Shown: positions 16,981 through 26,672, counted from the stretch's first letter. The stretch is 62,413 nucleotides of DNA from an uncultured Chloroflexota bacterium (GCA_902795255.1 CADBKS010000001.1:1-62413), one strand, 5' to 3'. A program made the numbers and translations. Notes: generated by a model not told the origin, from the letters alone.

Positions 16981-18975
16981 TTGAAAAACATCTGGTTCGG
17001 GACCCGGTTGCAGTGCCTGACATGGCGTGACCTGTGCTGGAAAAAGTCTTATCTGATGCCGCAGGGTCATGCCGACAGTCTGAAAGAGAAGCTCAGGCAG
17101 AAACGCGAGACTGCCGGAAAGATCGGCCGGCTGATCCGGGAAAACAGGGAAGAGCATTATCTGCAGATCAGAAATGACAGCGGAAAAGTCACCGACTGCG
17201 GTTATGACATCCTGTCCTGCGTGACCGCTGAGGTGCCCGCCGTGTGTGATTTCAGGCTCAGCGCGGAACTGACGGTCGTCCGTTTTCTGCGCGAACCGGG
17301 CCCCACCAATCAGGAGGCTTTTGGGATCATTGTCCGTGATACGCTGAAACAAAATCCGGAAACCGGCCTTTGTTATTCCAATATGGCCGGGGTGGGCGGT
17401 TATTACGGCCGGTACAATTTTTTCGGAAGGACCGGGATCAGCGCCGGGGATTTCGGGCATGTGGTGAATTTTGCCCTGTATCCCCCGGCCGGTACCGATG
17501 GGCGGGACCCGCTCCGCTATCGGATCACGCCCGAAGCGCCGAAACGGTTCCGCATGGAATTTGTCAGACGCGGTACGGCTGCAGCCGTGAGCATGCGCGA
17601 TGAGCAGGGCACGGATGTCCTGTCTGCAGCGTTCAGCGGCGGGAACAGTGTGTCGGATCTGAACAGCGGCATCCTTTCGGCAGACGGGGAATACAGCATT
17701 GACCTTTCGGATGCCTTCGAAAGCATCCGGAAAGGCAGTCTGTCTCTCGGTTTTTTTGCTGCAGGCGGAACGGAGATCCGGGTCCATACGGATACGGTCC
17801 GGCTGGAGATCCGGCGGTCCGGCCGCCGGGGAAAAAAGACGGCTCCCGGTGTGGGGCCTGTCTTTGACCCGCTGGAGGATCCTTCCTGCCCGCCCGCGGA
17901 AGATTGGGAACGGGCGGCTCTTCCGGTGTCCGGAAAAATATGGTACGCCGCTCCGGGCGGGGCTCCGGACGGCGCGGGGACCGCGGATGACCCGCTGGAT
18001 ATCTGGACCGCGGTCGAACGGTGCGGGAACGGGGAGACCGTATTTCTTCGGGGAGGGCGGTACTGCCTGGATCATGACCTGGTGATCGCCCGCCAGCATT
18101 CCGGCACGCTCACCGCGAGAAAAAAGATCACGGGAGGAAGCGGACCGGACGGGAAGGTCCTTCTTGATTTTATGGGCGCGCGGCATTCATTCCGGGTGAG
18201 CGGGGATTTCTGGGATGTGGAAAAAATTTCCGTATCCAACGGGTTTGGCATAAAAATAGAGGGAAATTATAATCATATAAAGAACTGCCGCGCGTTCCGG
18301 AACCTGGAAACGGGGATCCTGATCCGGCATCCGGCCAATACTTTCCCGCGGAGGGAATGGCCACACCATAATCTTGTGGAAGACTGCGTTTCCTTTGAAA
18401 ACAGGGACCTCTCGGAATGCGGCGCGGACGGGTTCGCGTGCAAAGTCGCCTCCGGGGCGGGGAACTGCTTCCGGAACTGCGTCTCCTGGCTGAATTCGGA
18501 TGACGGTTTTGATCTTTTCGCGAAAAACCGGCGGACCGGTGCGGTGATGCTTGAAAACTGCAGCAGTTTCCTGAACGGGTATAAAACCGGTGCGGACGGC
18601 GGATTGCTTGAAACGGCCGGAAACGGCAGCGGGTTCAAGCTCGGGGGCAGCGGCATGTATACCGAACACCATGCCCGGAACTGTCTGGCGGAGGGAAACA
18701 AAGGACACGGTTTTACCTCCAATTCCAATCCGTTTTTATGGCTTGCAAACTGCACGGGCCGCAGCAATGGCCAGGAAAATATTAAATATTTTTATTATGA
18801 CGGGATCAGGACCGGACATCTCTGCAGACTGCAGGGATGTGAAAGGGAGGATCCGGAGCATTTTGATCCGTATGAATTGCTGGAACGGATCCGGCGAATT
18901 TATACGGAAGGAATTCCGGATAATGACAGAGCAGCCGCCGGGCTTTCCGAAGGATCAAAAACGGAGCAGAAATGA
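16981..18975 (+). CDS. right-handed beta-helix protein, PL9-like, no signal peptide
   Basis: About 664 residues. The N-terminal 300 residues look like a beta-sandwich of unknown type. From about residue 310 the protein reads like a pectate-lyase-9 parallel beta-helix: IWYAAPGG and GTADDPLDIWTAVE, then GETVFLRGG, ISVSNGFGIKIEGNYNHIKN, and ADGFACKVASGAGNCFRNC with SDDGFDLF, which is the PL9 calcium-site region. No signal peptide or lipobox is visible, which is unusual for this fold. A TTG start at 16981 behind GAGGTG is preferred; the upstream TTG 16963 is an alternative. It overlaps the exporter ATPase gene by ATGA. It may edit or bind the glycan. Confidence 0.75.
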   Translation: MKNIWFGTRLQCLTWRDLCWKKSYLMPQGHADSLKEKLRQKRETAGKIGRLIRENREEHYLQIRNDSGKVTDCGYDILSCVTAEVPAVCDFRLSAELTVVRFLREPGPTNQEAFGIIVRDTLKQNPETGLCYSNMAGVGGYYGRYNFFGRTGISAGDFGHVVNFALYPPAGTDGRDPLRYRITPEAPKRFRMEFVRRGTAAAVSMRDEQGTDVLSAAFSGGNSVSDLNSGILSADGEYSIDLSDAFESIRKGSLSLGFFAAGGTEIRVHTDTVRLEIRRSGRRGKKTAPGVGPVFDPLEDPSCPPAEDWERAALPVSGKIWYAAPGGAPDGAGTADDPLDIWTAVERCGNGETVFLRGGRYCLDHDLVIARQHSGTLTARKKITGGSGPDGKVLLDFMGARHSFRVSGDFWDVEKISVSNGFGIKIEGNYNHIKNCRAFRNLETGILIRHPANTFPRREWPHHNLVEDCVSFENRDLSECGADGFACKVASGAGNCFRNCVSWLNSDDGFDLFAKNRRTGAVMLENCSSFLNGYKTGADGGLLETAGNGSGFKLGGSGMYTEHHARNCLAEGNKGHGFTSNSNPFLWLANCTGRSNGQENIKYFYYDGIRTGHLCRLQGCEREDPEHFDPYELLERIRRIYTEGIPDNDRAAAGLSEGSKTEQK

Positions 18976-20252
18976 GACCGGACGAAAGCAAAAAAGTGAT
19001 GATCTCCCTGAAGAATATCGTCAAGGAGTACCGGCTTGGGCAGATTGGGTACGGAACACTGAACCAGGACCTGCAGAGCTGGTGGGCCCGTCTGCGCCGC
19101 AAGCCTGATCCGAATGCCCGGATCGAAACCGCCCGCCACCTGGAAGGGGACATCCTGCGGGCGCTGAATGGTATCGACCTGACCGTTTATCAGGGCGAAT
19201 GCGTCGGGATCATCGGCGGCAACGGGGCCGGAAAGAGCACTTTGCTGAAACTGATCTCCAGGGTATGTTCCCCTACCTCCGGATCGATCGACCTGTACGG
19301 ACGTGTGACTTCGATGCTGGAAGTCGGCACCGGTTTCCACGGGGAAATGACCGGCCGGGAAAATATTTATCTGAACGGGGCGATCCTCGGGATGGACCGG
19401 TCTGAGATCGATTCGAAGCTTGAGCAGATCATCGATTTTTCCGAAGTCCGCGACTTTATCGATACGCCGGTGAAGCGCTATTCCAGCGGCATGTATGTCA
19501 AACTGGCTTTTTCGGTCGCCTCGCATCTGGACAGCGAGATCGTGATCATGGATGAGGTGCTGGCGGTCGGGGATGCCGCTTTTCAGAAAAAGTGTATCGA
19601 AAAAATGCGTGCGGCCGCAAAAGATGAGAACCGGACCGTCCTTTATGTCAGCCATAACATGAATACCGTGCGGGAGCTGTGTGACCGCTGCATCGTCCTG
19701 GCCGACGGGAAGAAGTTGTTTGACGGCGATGTGGAAGAAGCGATCAGCCGCTACAACGGCTATCTGGTTTCGGCGAATACGCACGGCGGGAAACGGCTGG
19801 ATCGGATCGAGCGCCGGGACCATAACCTGTCCGGGGCCTGCATCATTTCGGAGCTGGAGCTCGTACAGGAGGCGGTCCCCGAGGACGGAGCGCTGAAGTT
19901 CCGCCTGAAGCTTCATGCCGGGGCGGAACTGGAGAATGTGTGTCTGCGGGTCCTGGTCAGCAATGGGCTGGGAAATCTGGTCGGGATGACGTATTCGGAT
20001 CCCTTCCGAGTCCGGGAAGGGGACAGCTGGCTGAGCTTCACGCTTCCGGTCCGCCCACTGGCTGCCGGCGGTTACGCGGCTGATTTTGTTTTGTTATCCT
20101 TTTCCGGAGATGCGCAGATCCGGCACGATTTTCTTAAACGGGTCATGAGTTTCAGTGTCGAGCAGTCCGAGCTGTATTTCGGCCGGAAATGGGAGCTGAA
20201 ACACTGGGGAAGTGTCAGATTGTCACGGATCAGTGTCGGGAGCGGTGAATGA
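18972..20252 (+). CDS. polysaccharide ABC exporter ATPase (Wzt/TagH-like)
   Basis: A 426-residue ATPase. Walker A GGNGAGKST (about residue 80), the long Q-loop stretch MLEVGTGFHGEMTGRENIYL typical of glycan exporters, signature YSSGMYVKLAFSVA, Walker B IVIMDEVLAVGD and the switch VSHN. After about residue 270 comes a C-terminal beta-sandwich (Wzt_C type) that in O-antigen exporters recognises the modified glycan end. Its presence suggests a finished, capped glycan is exported. Overlaps both neighbours by four bases and pairs with the following permease. Confidence 0.93.
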   Translation: MRPDESKKVMISLKNIVKEYRLGQIGYGTLNQDLQSWWARLRRKPDPNARIETARHLEGDILRALNGIDLTVYQGECVGIIGGNGAGKSTLLKLISRVCSPTSGSIDLYGRVTSMLEVGTGFHGEMTGRENIYLNGAILGMDRSEIDSKLEQIIDFSEVRDFIDTPVKRYSSGMYVKLAFSVASHLDSEIVIMDEVLAVGDAAFQKKCIEKMRAAAKDENRTVLYVSHNMNTVRELCDRCIVLADGKKLFDGDVEEAISRYNGYLVSANTHGGKRLDRIERRDHNLSGACIISELELVQEAVPEDGALKFRLKLHAGAELENVCLRVLVSNGLGNLVGMTYSDPFRVREGDSWLSFTLPVRPLAAGGYAADFVLLSFSGDAQIRHDFLKRVMSFSVEQSELYFGRKWELKHWGSVRLSRISVGSGE

Positions 20253-21103
20253 ATTCGTCCAGAGATTATCATGTCCATATTGAAGGCGGAAGCAGTCCGT
20301 TTTTCCTGAACCTGAAGGAGCTTTTCCGCTATCGGGACCTGATCCTGCTTTTCACGAAGCGGACGATTTCCCTGATGTACAAGCAGACGGTGCTCGGCCC
20401 GCTGTGGCTCCTGCTGCATCCGCTGCTGACCGGCGTTGTCTACGCGGCCGTATTCAAAGGCGTTGCGGGGCTCAGCACCGAAGGGGTCCCTGCGCTGCTG
20501 TTTTATCTGACGGGCCATTCCCTGTGGAACATGTTCGCCTCCTGCCTGAAACGGAATTCCATGACCTTTGTGGAGAACGCGAATATCTTCGGAAAGGTCT
20601 ATTTCCCGCGGCTGGCGATCTCCGTGTCGTCCATGCTGACCTCGATGTTTGAGTTTTTTGCGGAATTCATTCTGATCTTCGTACTGCTGCTGTTTTATAT
20701 GGCCAGGGGGCAGGTACATCCGCATCTGGAAAAGATCTGGCTCCTGCCGGTGGTGCTGCTCCAGACCGGCCTGCTCAGCCTGGGTTTCGGCGTGCTGGTC
20801 TCGAGTCTGACCACCAAATACCGCGACCTAACGTTTGTGGCCGATTTCGGTATTTCACTGTGGATGTTTGCCTCTCCCGTGGTGTATCCGCTCTCCCAGC
20901 TTCAGCTCGGCAGCCTGATGTATAAAGTGTTGCTGGTCAACCCGATGACGGCGCCGCTGGAGCTTTTCCGTTTTGTCATGCTCGGACAGGGCACGGTCCC
21001 GCTGCCGGCCGTTCTTTCCTGTCTGCTCTTCACGGCAGCGGCCTCCGTGTGCGGTATGCTGTGCTTCAACCACGTCGAACGTTCCTTTATCGATACGATC
21101 TGA
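20249..21103 (+). CDS. polysaccharide ABC exporter permease (Wzm-like)
   Basis: A 284-residue ABC-2 type permease with six predicted membrane helices. LLFTKRTISLMYKQTVLGPLW before the first helix is the conserved coupling-helix region of this group, and SLTTKYRDLTFVADF is the second landmark. It forms the membrane channel for the Wzt-like ATPase encoded immediately upstream (ATGA overlap). It is the last gene of the glycan operon and converges with the MscS fragment. Confidence 0.93.
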   Translation: MNSSRDYHVHIEGGSSPFFLNLKELFRYRDLILLFTKRTISLMYKQTVLGPLWLLLHPLLTGVVYAAVFKGVAGLSTEGVPALLFYLTGHSLWNMFASCLKRNSMTFVENANIFGKVYFPRLAISVSSMLTSMFEFFAEFILIFVLLLFYMARGQVHPHLEKIWLLPVVLLQTGLLSLGFGVLVSSLTTKYRDLTFVADFGISLWMFASPVVYPLSQLQLGSLMYKVLLVNPMTAPLELFRFVMLGQGTVPLPAVLSCLLFTAAASVCGMLCFNHVERSFIDTI

Positions 21104-21156
21104 ATACACGGCCGGACTTCAAACAGCGCGTTCCCGGGATGCCGCGTATGGTCCGG

Positions 21157-21717
21157 TCATTTATATTTGATATCGATCAGCCGGTCGATTCGTTCCTTGA
21201 TCTTCATATTCATCGTCCGGGAAATGAGGATCTCATCCTTTTCCTGACATTGTCCAACGATCATGATCGTCATATGCTCCCGGTCGATGGCGGTAATGCC
21301 GGCAAACTCGGGACCGCTGATGATGCCCGGGATCTCCTCACGGATGCCGGGCAGTTCGCGTTCAAGGTATTCGGTCACCATATCAAGCGGCAGAAGCACC
21401 GGCAGCTCGATCCCGATCTTAAACAGGGAGAGCTCCCGGCTGTAATTGATCACATTGTGAATTTCGCTGTTGTTGACGATCTTGATGTTGTTGGAGCCTA
21501 AAGTGCGGATCTTGGTTGTCCGGATGCCGATCGCTTCAACAAGGCCCTTGAATCCGCCGATCTCCACGATATCACCGGTCCGGAACTGCTCTTCCATGAC
21601 GATCCCCAGCCCGGCGAGATTGTCAGCGACCAGGTCTTTCGCACCCAGGGATAGCGCCAGGGAGAAGATCCCGACGGATGCAAGGAGCGCACCGGTATTG
21701 ACGCCGAGATAAGACAT
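21157..21717 (-). pseudogene. 5'-truncated MscS-type mechanosensitive channel
   Basis: The 186 residues begin inside the pore helix of an MscS channel: GVNTGALLASVGIFSLALSLGAK then DLVADNLAGL. They continue through the beta domain (FRTGDIVEIGGFKGLVEAIG, IRTTKIRTLGSNNIKIVNNSE) and the alpha/beta vestibule. The two or more membrane helices that must precede the pore are absent. A TAA codon sits directly before the ATG and no ribosome-binding site is seen. It looks like a decayed remnant; a functional short form is unlikely. Confidence 0.7.
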
Positions 21718-21894
21718 TTACGGTATGACTGTAAAATGCTGTCCTGAAACGTGAATCATAATAAAATATACCATAGCATCGGATCCGATGCACCGGTAAT
21801 ATGCTCAAACCCGCATGCGGCGGACGGGTGCTGATGCGGGTAAAATTCTAAATCACGGAAACTTATTTAAAAAATCCTGTGCAAGGAGTTCGCA

Positions 21895-23205
21895 ATGAAA
21901 AAAGTCCGAAACCTGACGCTTGGCGGGATCCAGCAGAAAATATACAATCTGGTCCTCTCGACGATCTTCCTGATCGTGGCGGCATATACGGCCGTGTTTT
22001 TTTACCAGGGAAATAAAATCAACACCGCTGTCACGGAAATATCGCGGCAGTGGGATGAACTGACTGCGGCTGCGGAACAGACAGAGACGGCGCAGATCGC
22101 CGGGCAGTTCCGGCAGATCGGTCAGCAATATACCGAGACCATGACAGCATCTCTTGATTAGGCGAAAACGATGATCATCGTTCTGCTCATTATCGGCTTT
22201 CTTCTCGGCACCGGGAACGCCGTGTTTCTTGCGAACCGCATCGTAAAACCCATGGTGGCTATGACGAAAAAGGTCATGTCCCTCGGCGGGGACAACCTGC
22301 GGTTCGAAATGGAGGATACCTACCGAACGGGCGATGAGATCGAGATCCTGGCGGGATCCTTTGCGGAAATTTCGGGGAAAACGCTTCAATACATCGACAG
22401 GGTCAAAACGGTAACGGCGGAGAATGAGCGGATCGGGACCGAGCTCTCGCTGGCGACCCGCATTCAGGCAAATATGCTGCCGAACATCTTTCCCGCCTTT
22501 CCGGAACGCAGCGATTTTGATATCTATGCTTCGATGACACCGGCCAAGGCAGTCGGGGGCGATTTCTATGACTTTTTCCTGATCGATGATGACCATCTGG
22601 GGATCGTGATCGCGGATGTCAGCGGGAAAGGTGTCCCGGCCGCGCTGTTCATGATGGCATCCAAGATCATGGTGCAGAACACGGCGATGAGCGGGAAGGG
22701 TCCCGCTGAAGTGCTGAGGGCTGTCAATGAACAGATCTGCAGCAACAACCATGAGGAGATGTTCGTCACGGTCTGGTTCGGGATCCTGGACCTGAACACC
22801 GGGAAGATCATTGCGGCCAACGCCGGCCACGAATACCCGGCGCTGCAGCAGCCGGACGACAGTTTCGCACTGGTCCGCATCAAACCGAACTTTGTCGTCG
22901 GCGGCATGCCTTCGATCCATTACAAGGAATATGAACTGCAGCTGGAACCCGGAGGAAAGCTTTTCCTGTATACGGACGGTGTCGGGGAAGCCACGGATCC
23001 GAACCTGGAGCTGTACGGTACGGACCGGCTCCTTGAGGCACTGAACCGGGTCCGGGACGGTTCCCCGAAGGAAGTGCTGGACGAGGTCAGCAGGTCGGTA
23101 GCGGTCTTCGCGGACAAAGAGCCCCAGGCCGACGATCTGACGATGCTGTGCATCCAGTACAAGGGAAAAAAGGGTAGTCAGCGGGCAGCAGGCAGCAGGC
23201 AGTGA
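21895..23205 (+). pseudogene. SpoIIE-type PP2C phosphatase with HAMP, split by in-frame amber codon
   Basis: One frame encodes TM1 (about codons 14-38), a short extracellular helical stretch, TM2 (about 93-113), a HAMP linker (NRIVKPMVAMTKKVMSLGG), a coiled segment and a complete SpoIIE phosphatase domain (VGGDFYDFFLIDDDHLGIVIADVSGKG, NAGHEYPALQ, LYTDGVGEATD, DDLTMLCI). A TAG at 22159-22161, just before TM2, interrupts it in the same frame; a single AAG to TAG change would explain it. The upstream start keeps a good AAGGAG site. Translation could restart at ATG 22171, giving TM2-HAMP-phosphatase of 344 residues. Such proteins act on anti-sigma-antagonist switches; no partner is adjacent. Confidence 0.75.
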
Positions 23206-23503
23206 TCGGACCGCGCAGCGCGGCTTAGCCCGCGCTCTGCATCATCTGCTTACCCGCGCTTAATAAATACAGGTGCATATTATTAGGAGCCGGGAAACCT
23301 CAGCGGATATTGCCTTCCGCGACATAATGACCGGGGCGAAGTCCGTGTCCCCGGATGAAAGTTCATTCCGGTTCCGGAGCGGTGATTTGTTACATTTTTC
23401 TTGAATATGCGGATATTTGGCAATGGCTTTTTTAACAACTATTGGGTACAATAATTACCAAATGCAGCATCCTCGTCATGAGGGTGTTTAATGGAGATTG
23501 CTT
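23206..23503. other. intergenic region before glgC
   Basis: No gene seen. A hairpin AGCGCGG/CCGCGCT lies at 23217-23236 after the phosphatase frame. Towards glgC there is a TACAAT -10 box near 23447-23452 with a weak -35, a possible promoter. An imperfect hairpin follows (CATCCTC/GAGGGTG, about 23468-23486) in the leader before the ribosome-binding site GGAG. Confidence 0.5.
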
Positions 23504-24781
23504 ATGAATACCGATGATGTTTTAGCTGTAATTCTGGGCGGCGGCCGCGGGACCCGTCTGTTTCCGCTGACCCAGATGAGATCCAAGCCCGCTGTCCCGA
23601 TCGCGGGGCAGTACCGTTTGATCGACATTCCGATCAGCAACTGTATCAATTCGAATATTTTCAAAATTGCCGTTCTGACGCAATTCAACTCTGTATCCCT
23701 TCACCGCCACATCACGGATACCTATCAGTTCGACCGTTTCCATTCCGGCTGGGTCCAGATCTGGGCTGCCGAACAGACCATGGACAACGCGGACTGGTAC
23801 CAGGGTACCGCCGATGCGGTGCGGAAGCAGCTGAGCCAGATCATTTCCGCGAATACCAAGTATGTGCTGATCCTCGCGGGTGACCATCTGTACCGCTGCA
23901 ATTACTCGGATATGCTTGAATATCATATCCAGCACAACGCGGCAGTGACCGTTGCCGTCCAGCCGGTCCGCAAGAATGAAGCTTCCCGCTTCGGGATCCT
24001 GAAACGTGACAGCGAAGGCCGCATTATCGACTTCAAGGAAAAACCGAAGGATCCGGCAGTCCTCGAATCCATGAAGAGCTCCGATGATCCGGAACGCCCG
24101 TACCTCGGTTCCATGGGGATCTACATCTTCGATAAAGATCTGCTCGTGGATATCCTGACGAACAAGGATTATTCCGACTTCGGCAACAACGTGATCCCCT
24201 ACGCGATCGAAAACAGCGATGTGTTCGGCTGGAGCTTCGATTACTACTGGGAAGATATCGGAACGATCCGCTCCTTCTACGAAACGAACCTGGCGCTGAC
24301 GGATGACAAACCGCCGTTCAATTTCCACGATCCGAAGCACCCGATCTACACGATCGCCAATACCATGCCGATGACCAAGGTCTTCAACACCCGTCTAGAC
24401 CATGTGATCCTTGCGAGAGGCGCGCGGATCAAGGCTGAAAGCATCGAACGCTCCATCGTCGGAGTGATGACCTATATCGACAGCGGCACGGTGATCAAGA
24501 ACTCGATCCTGATGGGTGCCGAAGTGGAAAAGTACCGCGCGGAAGCCGAAACGAACGCGGATAAGAAGGGTGTCCTGATCGGTATCGGGAAAGACTGCTA
24601 TATTGAGAACGCGATCATTGACAAGAATGCCCGCATCGGCAACAACGTCATGATCAAAGCCTTCCCCGCCGGCACGAACCTGGATGATCCGTCACCGGAA
24701 CCGCGCTACTATGTCCGCGACGGCATCGTGGTGATCCCGAAGAACGCGATGATCGAACCGGGTACCGTCATCGAACCGTAA
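23504..24781 (+). CDS. glgC: glucose-1-phosphate adenylyltransferase
   Basis: A 425-residue ADP-glucose pyrophosphorylase, the first committed step of glycogen synthesis. It has the nucleotidyltransferase signature ILGGGRGTRLFPLT and then RSKPAVPIAGQYRLIDIPIS. Further motifs are WYQGTADAV, LILAGDHLYR and the substrate-site FKEKP and GSMGIYIF, followed by a left-handed beta-helix C-terminus. It is of full normal length. ATG 23504 is chosen because GGAG lies eight bases before it; TTG 23498 is the longer alternative. A strong terminator follows, so it is transcribed alone. No other glg gene is in the window. Confidence 0.96.
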   Translation: MNTDDVLAVILGGGRGTRLFPLTQMRSKPAVPIAGQYRLIDIPISNCINSNIFKIAVLTQFNSVSLHRHITDTYQFDRFHSGWVQIWAAEQTMDNADWYQGTADAVRKQLSQIISANTKYVLILAGDHLYRCNYSDMLEYHIQHNAAVTVAVQPVRKNEASRFGILKRDSEGRIIDFKEKPKDPAVLESMKSSDDPERPYLGSMGIYIFDKDLLVDILTNKDYSDFGNNVIPYAIENSDVFGWSFDYYWEDIGTIRSFYETNLALTDDKPPFNFHDPKHPIYTIANTMPMTKVFNTRLDHVILARGARIKAESIERSIVGVMTYIDSGTVIKNSILMGAEVEKYRAEAETNADKKGVLIGIGKDCYIENAIIDKNARIGNNVMIKAFPAGTNLDDPSPEPRYYVRDGIVVIPKNAMIEPGTVIEP

Positions 24782-24802
24782 GTGATCCATCAATAAAAAG
24801 GG

Positions 24803-24839
24803 ACAGGACTTTCGGATCTGCTCCGAAAGTCCTGTTTTT
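24803..24839 (+). terminator. rho-independent terminator after glgC
   Basis: A perfect 14-bp stem, ACAGGACTTTCGGA with TCCGAAAGTCCTGT, five-base loop, then TTTTT. Confidence 0.93.
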
Positions 24840-24956
24840 GTTGTACAATAAAAGCAGTGCAGAGAGACTGCTGCTGCGGCGGTGCCGGCTTATGAGAAGC
24901 AATTTTTTCCGGCTGCCGTGCGCATAACAAAAAGAGCGAAGGTATCAGAGGCGTTT

Positions 24957-25649
24957 ATGACAAGAGACCAGGTATTCCGGATCGTAAAATGGCTGTACAG
25001 GCATTTTACGCATGTGATCGTTGAAAATGAAGACCAGCTTCCCGCTGAGGGACCGTGTATTATCACGCTGAACCACAACAGCCGGCTGGATTTTCCGGCG
25101 TTGATCGAGCTGAAGCGGTACAACGATGTTTATGCCGTGGCTGCCGATAAATACAAAAACTACCCCGTCTTCGGAAAAATGATCAGCGATTCCGATATGA
25201 TCTGGATCGACCGCACCAAGGCGGATTTCGCCGCGATGAAGCGGGCGATGGCTGTTCTGAAGGAAGGCAAACTGCTCACGCTGGCGCCGGAAGGAACGCG
25301 AAGCCGCAACGGCCAGCTGCTTCAGGCGAAAGAAGGCGTCGTGCTGATGGCTTCCAAATCCCGGGCTCCGGTGATCTCGCTGAGCATCACCGGCACCGAG
25401 GCCTTTATGAAGGATTTCCTGCACTTCCGGAAACCGGTGATCACGCTGCGTTTTGGACCGGTTTATTCGATGCCCGCGATCGATCCCGATAACCGTGAAG
25501 CATCCCTGCGCGCCGCAGCGGATGAGGTCATGTGCCGCATCGCTGCCATGCTTCCGGAGCGGTACCGCGGTTTTTACAAAGACTACCCCCGGGTGAAGGA
25601 GCTTTATGAGGAGTTCAAAGCCCGCGGGGATCTGAAAATGCCGGAATGA
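24957..25649 (+). CDS. 1-acyl-glycerol-3-phosphate acyltransferase family (PlsC-like)
   Basis: A 230-residue PlsC-fold enzyme. Catalytic motif NHNSRLD (H-x4-D, about residue 48), substrate-site motif PEGTRSR (about 113) and later VISLSITG. It transfers an acyl chain to a lysophospholipid or related lipid at the membrane. ATG 24957 is chosen for the AGAGG site before it; an upstream in-frame start at 24882 is possible. A TACAAT box at 24844-24849 just after the glgC terminator suggests its own promoter. It is followed within seven bases by a GT2 gene. Confidence 0.88.
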   Translation: MTRDQVFRIVKWLYRHFTHVIVENEDQLPAEGPCIITLNHNSRLDFPALIELKRYNDVYAVAADKYKNYPVFGKMISDSDMIWIDRTKADFAAMKRAMAVLKEGKLLTLAPEGTRSRNGQLLQAKEGVVLMASKSRAPVISLSITGTEAFMKDFLHFRKPVITLRFGPVYSMPAIDPDNREASLRAAADEVMCRIAAMLPERYRGFYKDYPRVKELYEEFKARGDLKMPE

Positions 25650-25655
25650 TCCCGC

Positions 25656-26666
25656 ATGACGCCCCGCGTTTCCGTAATCATCCCGGTCTATAACGCTGAA
25701 AAATACCTGAAGGAGTGTCTTGACAGCGTCCGCGGCCAGACCCTGAAGGATATTGAGATCATCTGTGTGGATGACGGCTCTGCGGACGGGAGCCCCGCCA
25801 TCCTTGCGGATACCGCCCGCGAAGACGGACGGGTCCGGGTGATCACACAGCCGAATGCCGGTGCGGGTGCGGCGCGGAATGCCGGGATCGCGGCGGCCTC
25901 CGGGGAATACCTCGCGTTTATCGATGCCGATGATTTCTGGAAGCCGCAGCTGCTGGAACGCATTTATGAACAGACCGCCGGATGCGGGGCGGATATCGGA
26001 CTGTACCCCAATGCGGTTTATGATGACCGGACGGGCAGCCTTTCGGATACCTGGTTTTCCGGCTGGCTCCCGGACCGTCAGCCGTTCCGTCCGGAGGAGT
26101 ATGCCGGACGGCTGTTCCAGATGACGGCGCCCGCTCCGGGCTACCGGCTGTACCGGCGCTCGTTGATCACGGAAAAAGGACTGGAATTCCTTCCCCAGCA
26201 TATTGCCGAAGATATTTATTTCGTTTTCCTGGCGATGGCTTTTGCGGAAAAGATCTGTTTTATCCGGGAGGTTTACGCGTACCTGCGCCGGGGGATCAGC
26301 ACCAATCTCTCCTCTTCATTATGGAAATATCCGCGGGAAACGCATCATTCCCTGCTGATGATCCGGCAGCGGCTCGAAGAAGCCGGGCTGTATCCGCTCT
26401 ACCGGAAGACGTTCCGGACGGCCGCGGTTGCTTCCAGTGAATATATTTTCTGGCATGTCCCCTATGACATTCTGCCTGAAACGGAACGGCTGCGGATGCT
26501 TTCGGAGCTGGATATCGCGGATAAGGCGTCCATCATCACTTATCACGGGGATGATGAAGGAGCCGGCGCGGGGCAGGGAAAGCTCGGGACCTTGGTCCGC
26601 ATGCTGCGGACCTACGGAGCCGGTTATACGTTCCGCCTGATGCTCCGGAAACTGCGGAAAGACTGA
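25656..26666 (+). CDS. GT2 family glycosyltransferase
   Basis: A 336-residue GT-A enzyme. SVIIPVYNAEKYLKECLDSV and IEIICVDDGSADGSP form the UDP-sugar site, NAGAGAARNAGIAAASGEYL and FIDADDFW give the DxD-like metal motif. No clear membrane segment. It follows the PlsC-like gene by seven bases with no strong ribosome-binding site of its own. It converges with the sulfatase-like genes. Probably acts in surface glycan synthesis. Confidence 0.9.
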   Translation: MTPRVSVIIPVYNAEKYLKECLDSVRGQTLKDIEIICVDDGSADGSPAILADTAREDGRVRVITQPNAGAGAARNAGIAAASGEYLAFIDADDFWKPQLLERIYEQTAGCGADIGLYPNAVYDDRTGSLSDTWFSGWLPDRQPFRPEEYAGRLFQMTAPAPGYRLYRRSLITEKGLEFLPQHIAEDIYFVFLAMAFAEKICFIREVYAYLRRGISTNLSSSLWKYPRETHHSLLMIRQRLEEAGLYPLYRKTFRTAAVASSEYIFWHVPYDILPETERLRMLSELDIADKASIITYHGDDEGAGAGQGKLGTLVRMLRTYGAGYTFRLMLRKLRKD

Positions 26667-26672
26667 CTCCCC

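Noticed and set aside
16324..18186. 620-codon open frame opposite the glycosyltransferase and beta-helix genes
   Set aside because: Spans two well-supported genes on the plus strand and shows no domain; mirrored codon bias explains it.
23170..23203. CAGCAGGCAG-rich segment resembling 50836-50862
   Set aside because: Only about 25 bases of low-complexity similarity with no structure in common; not considered one repeat family.
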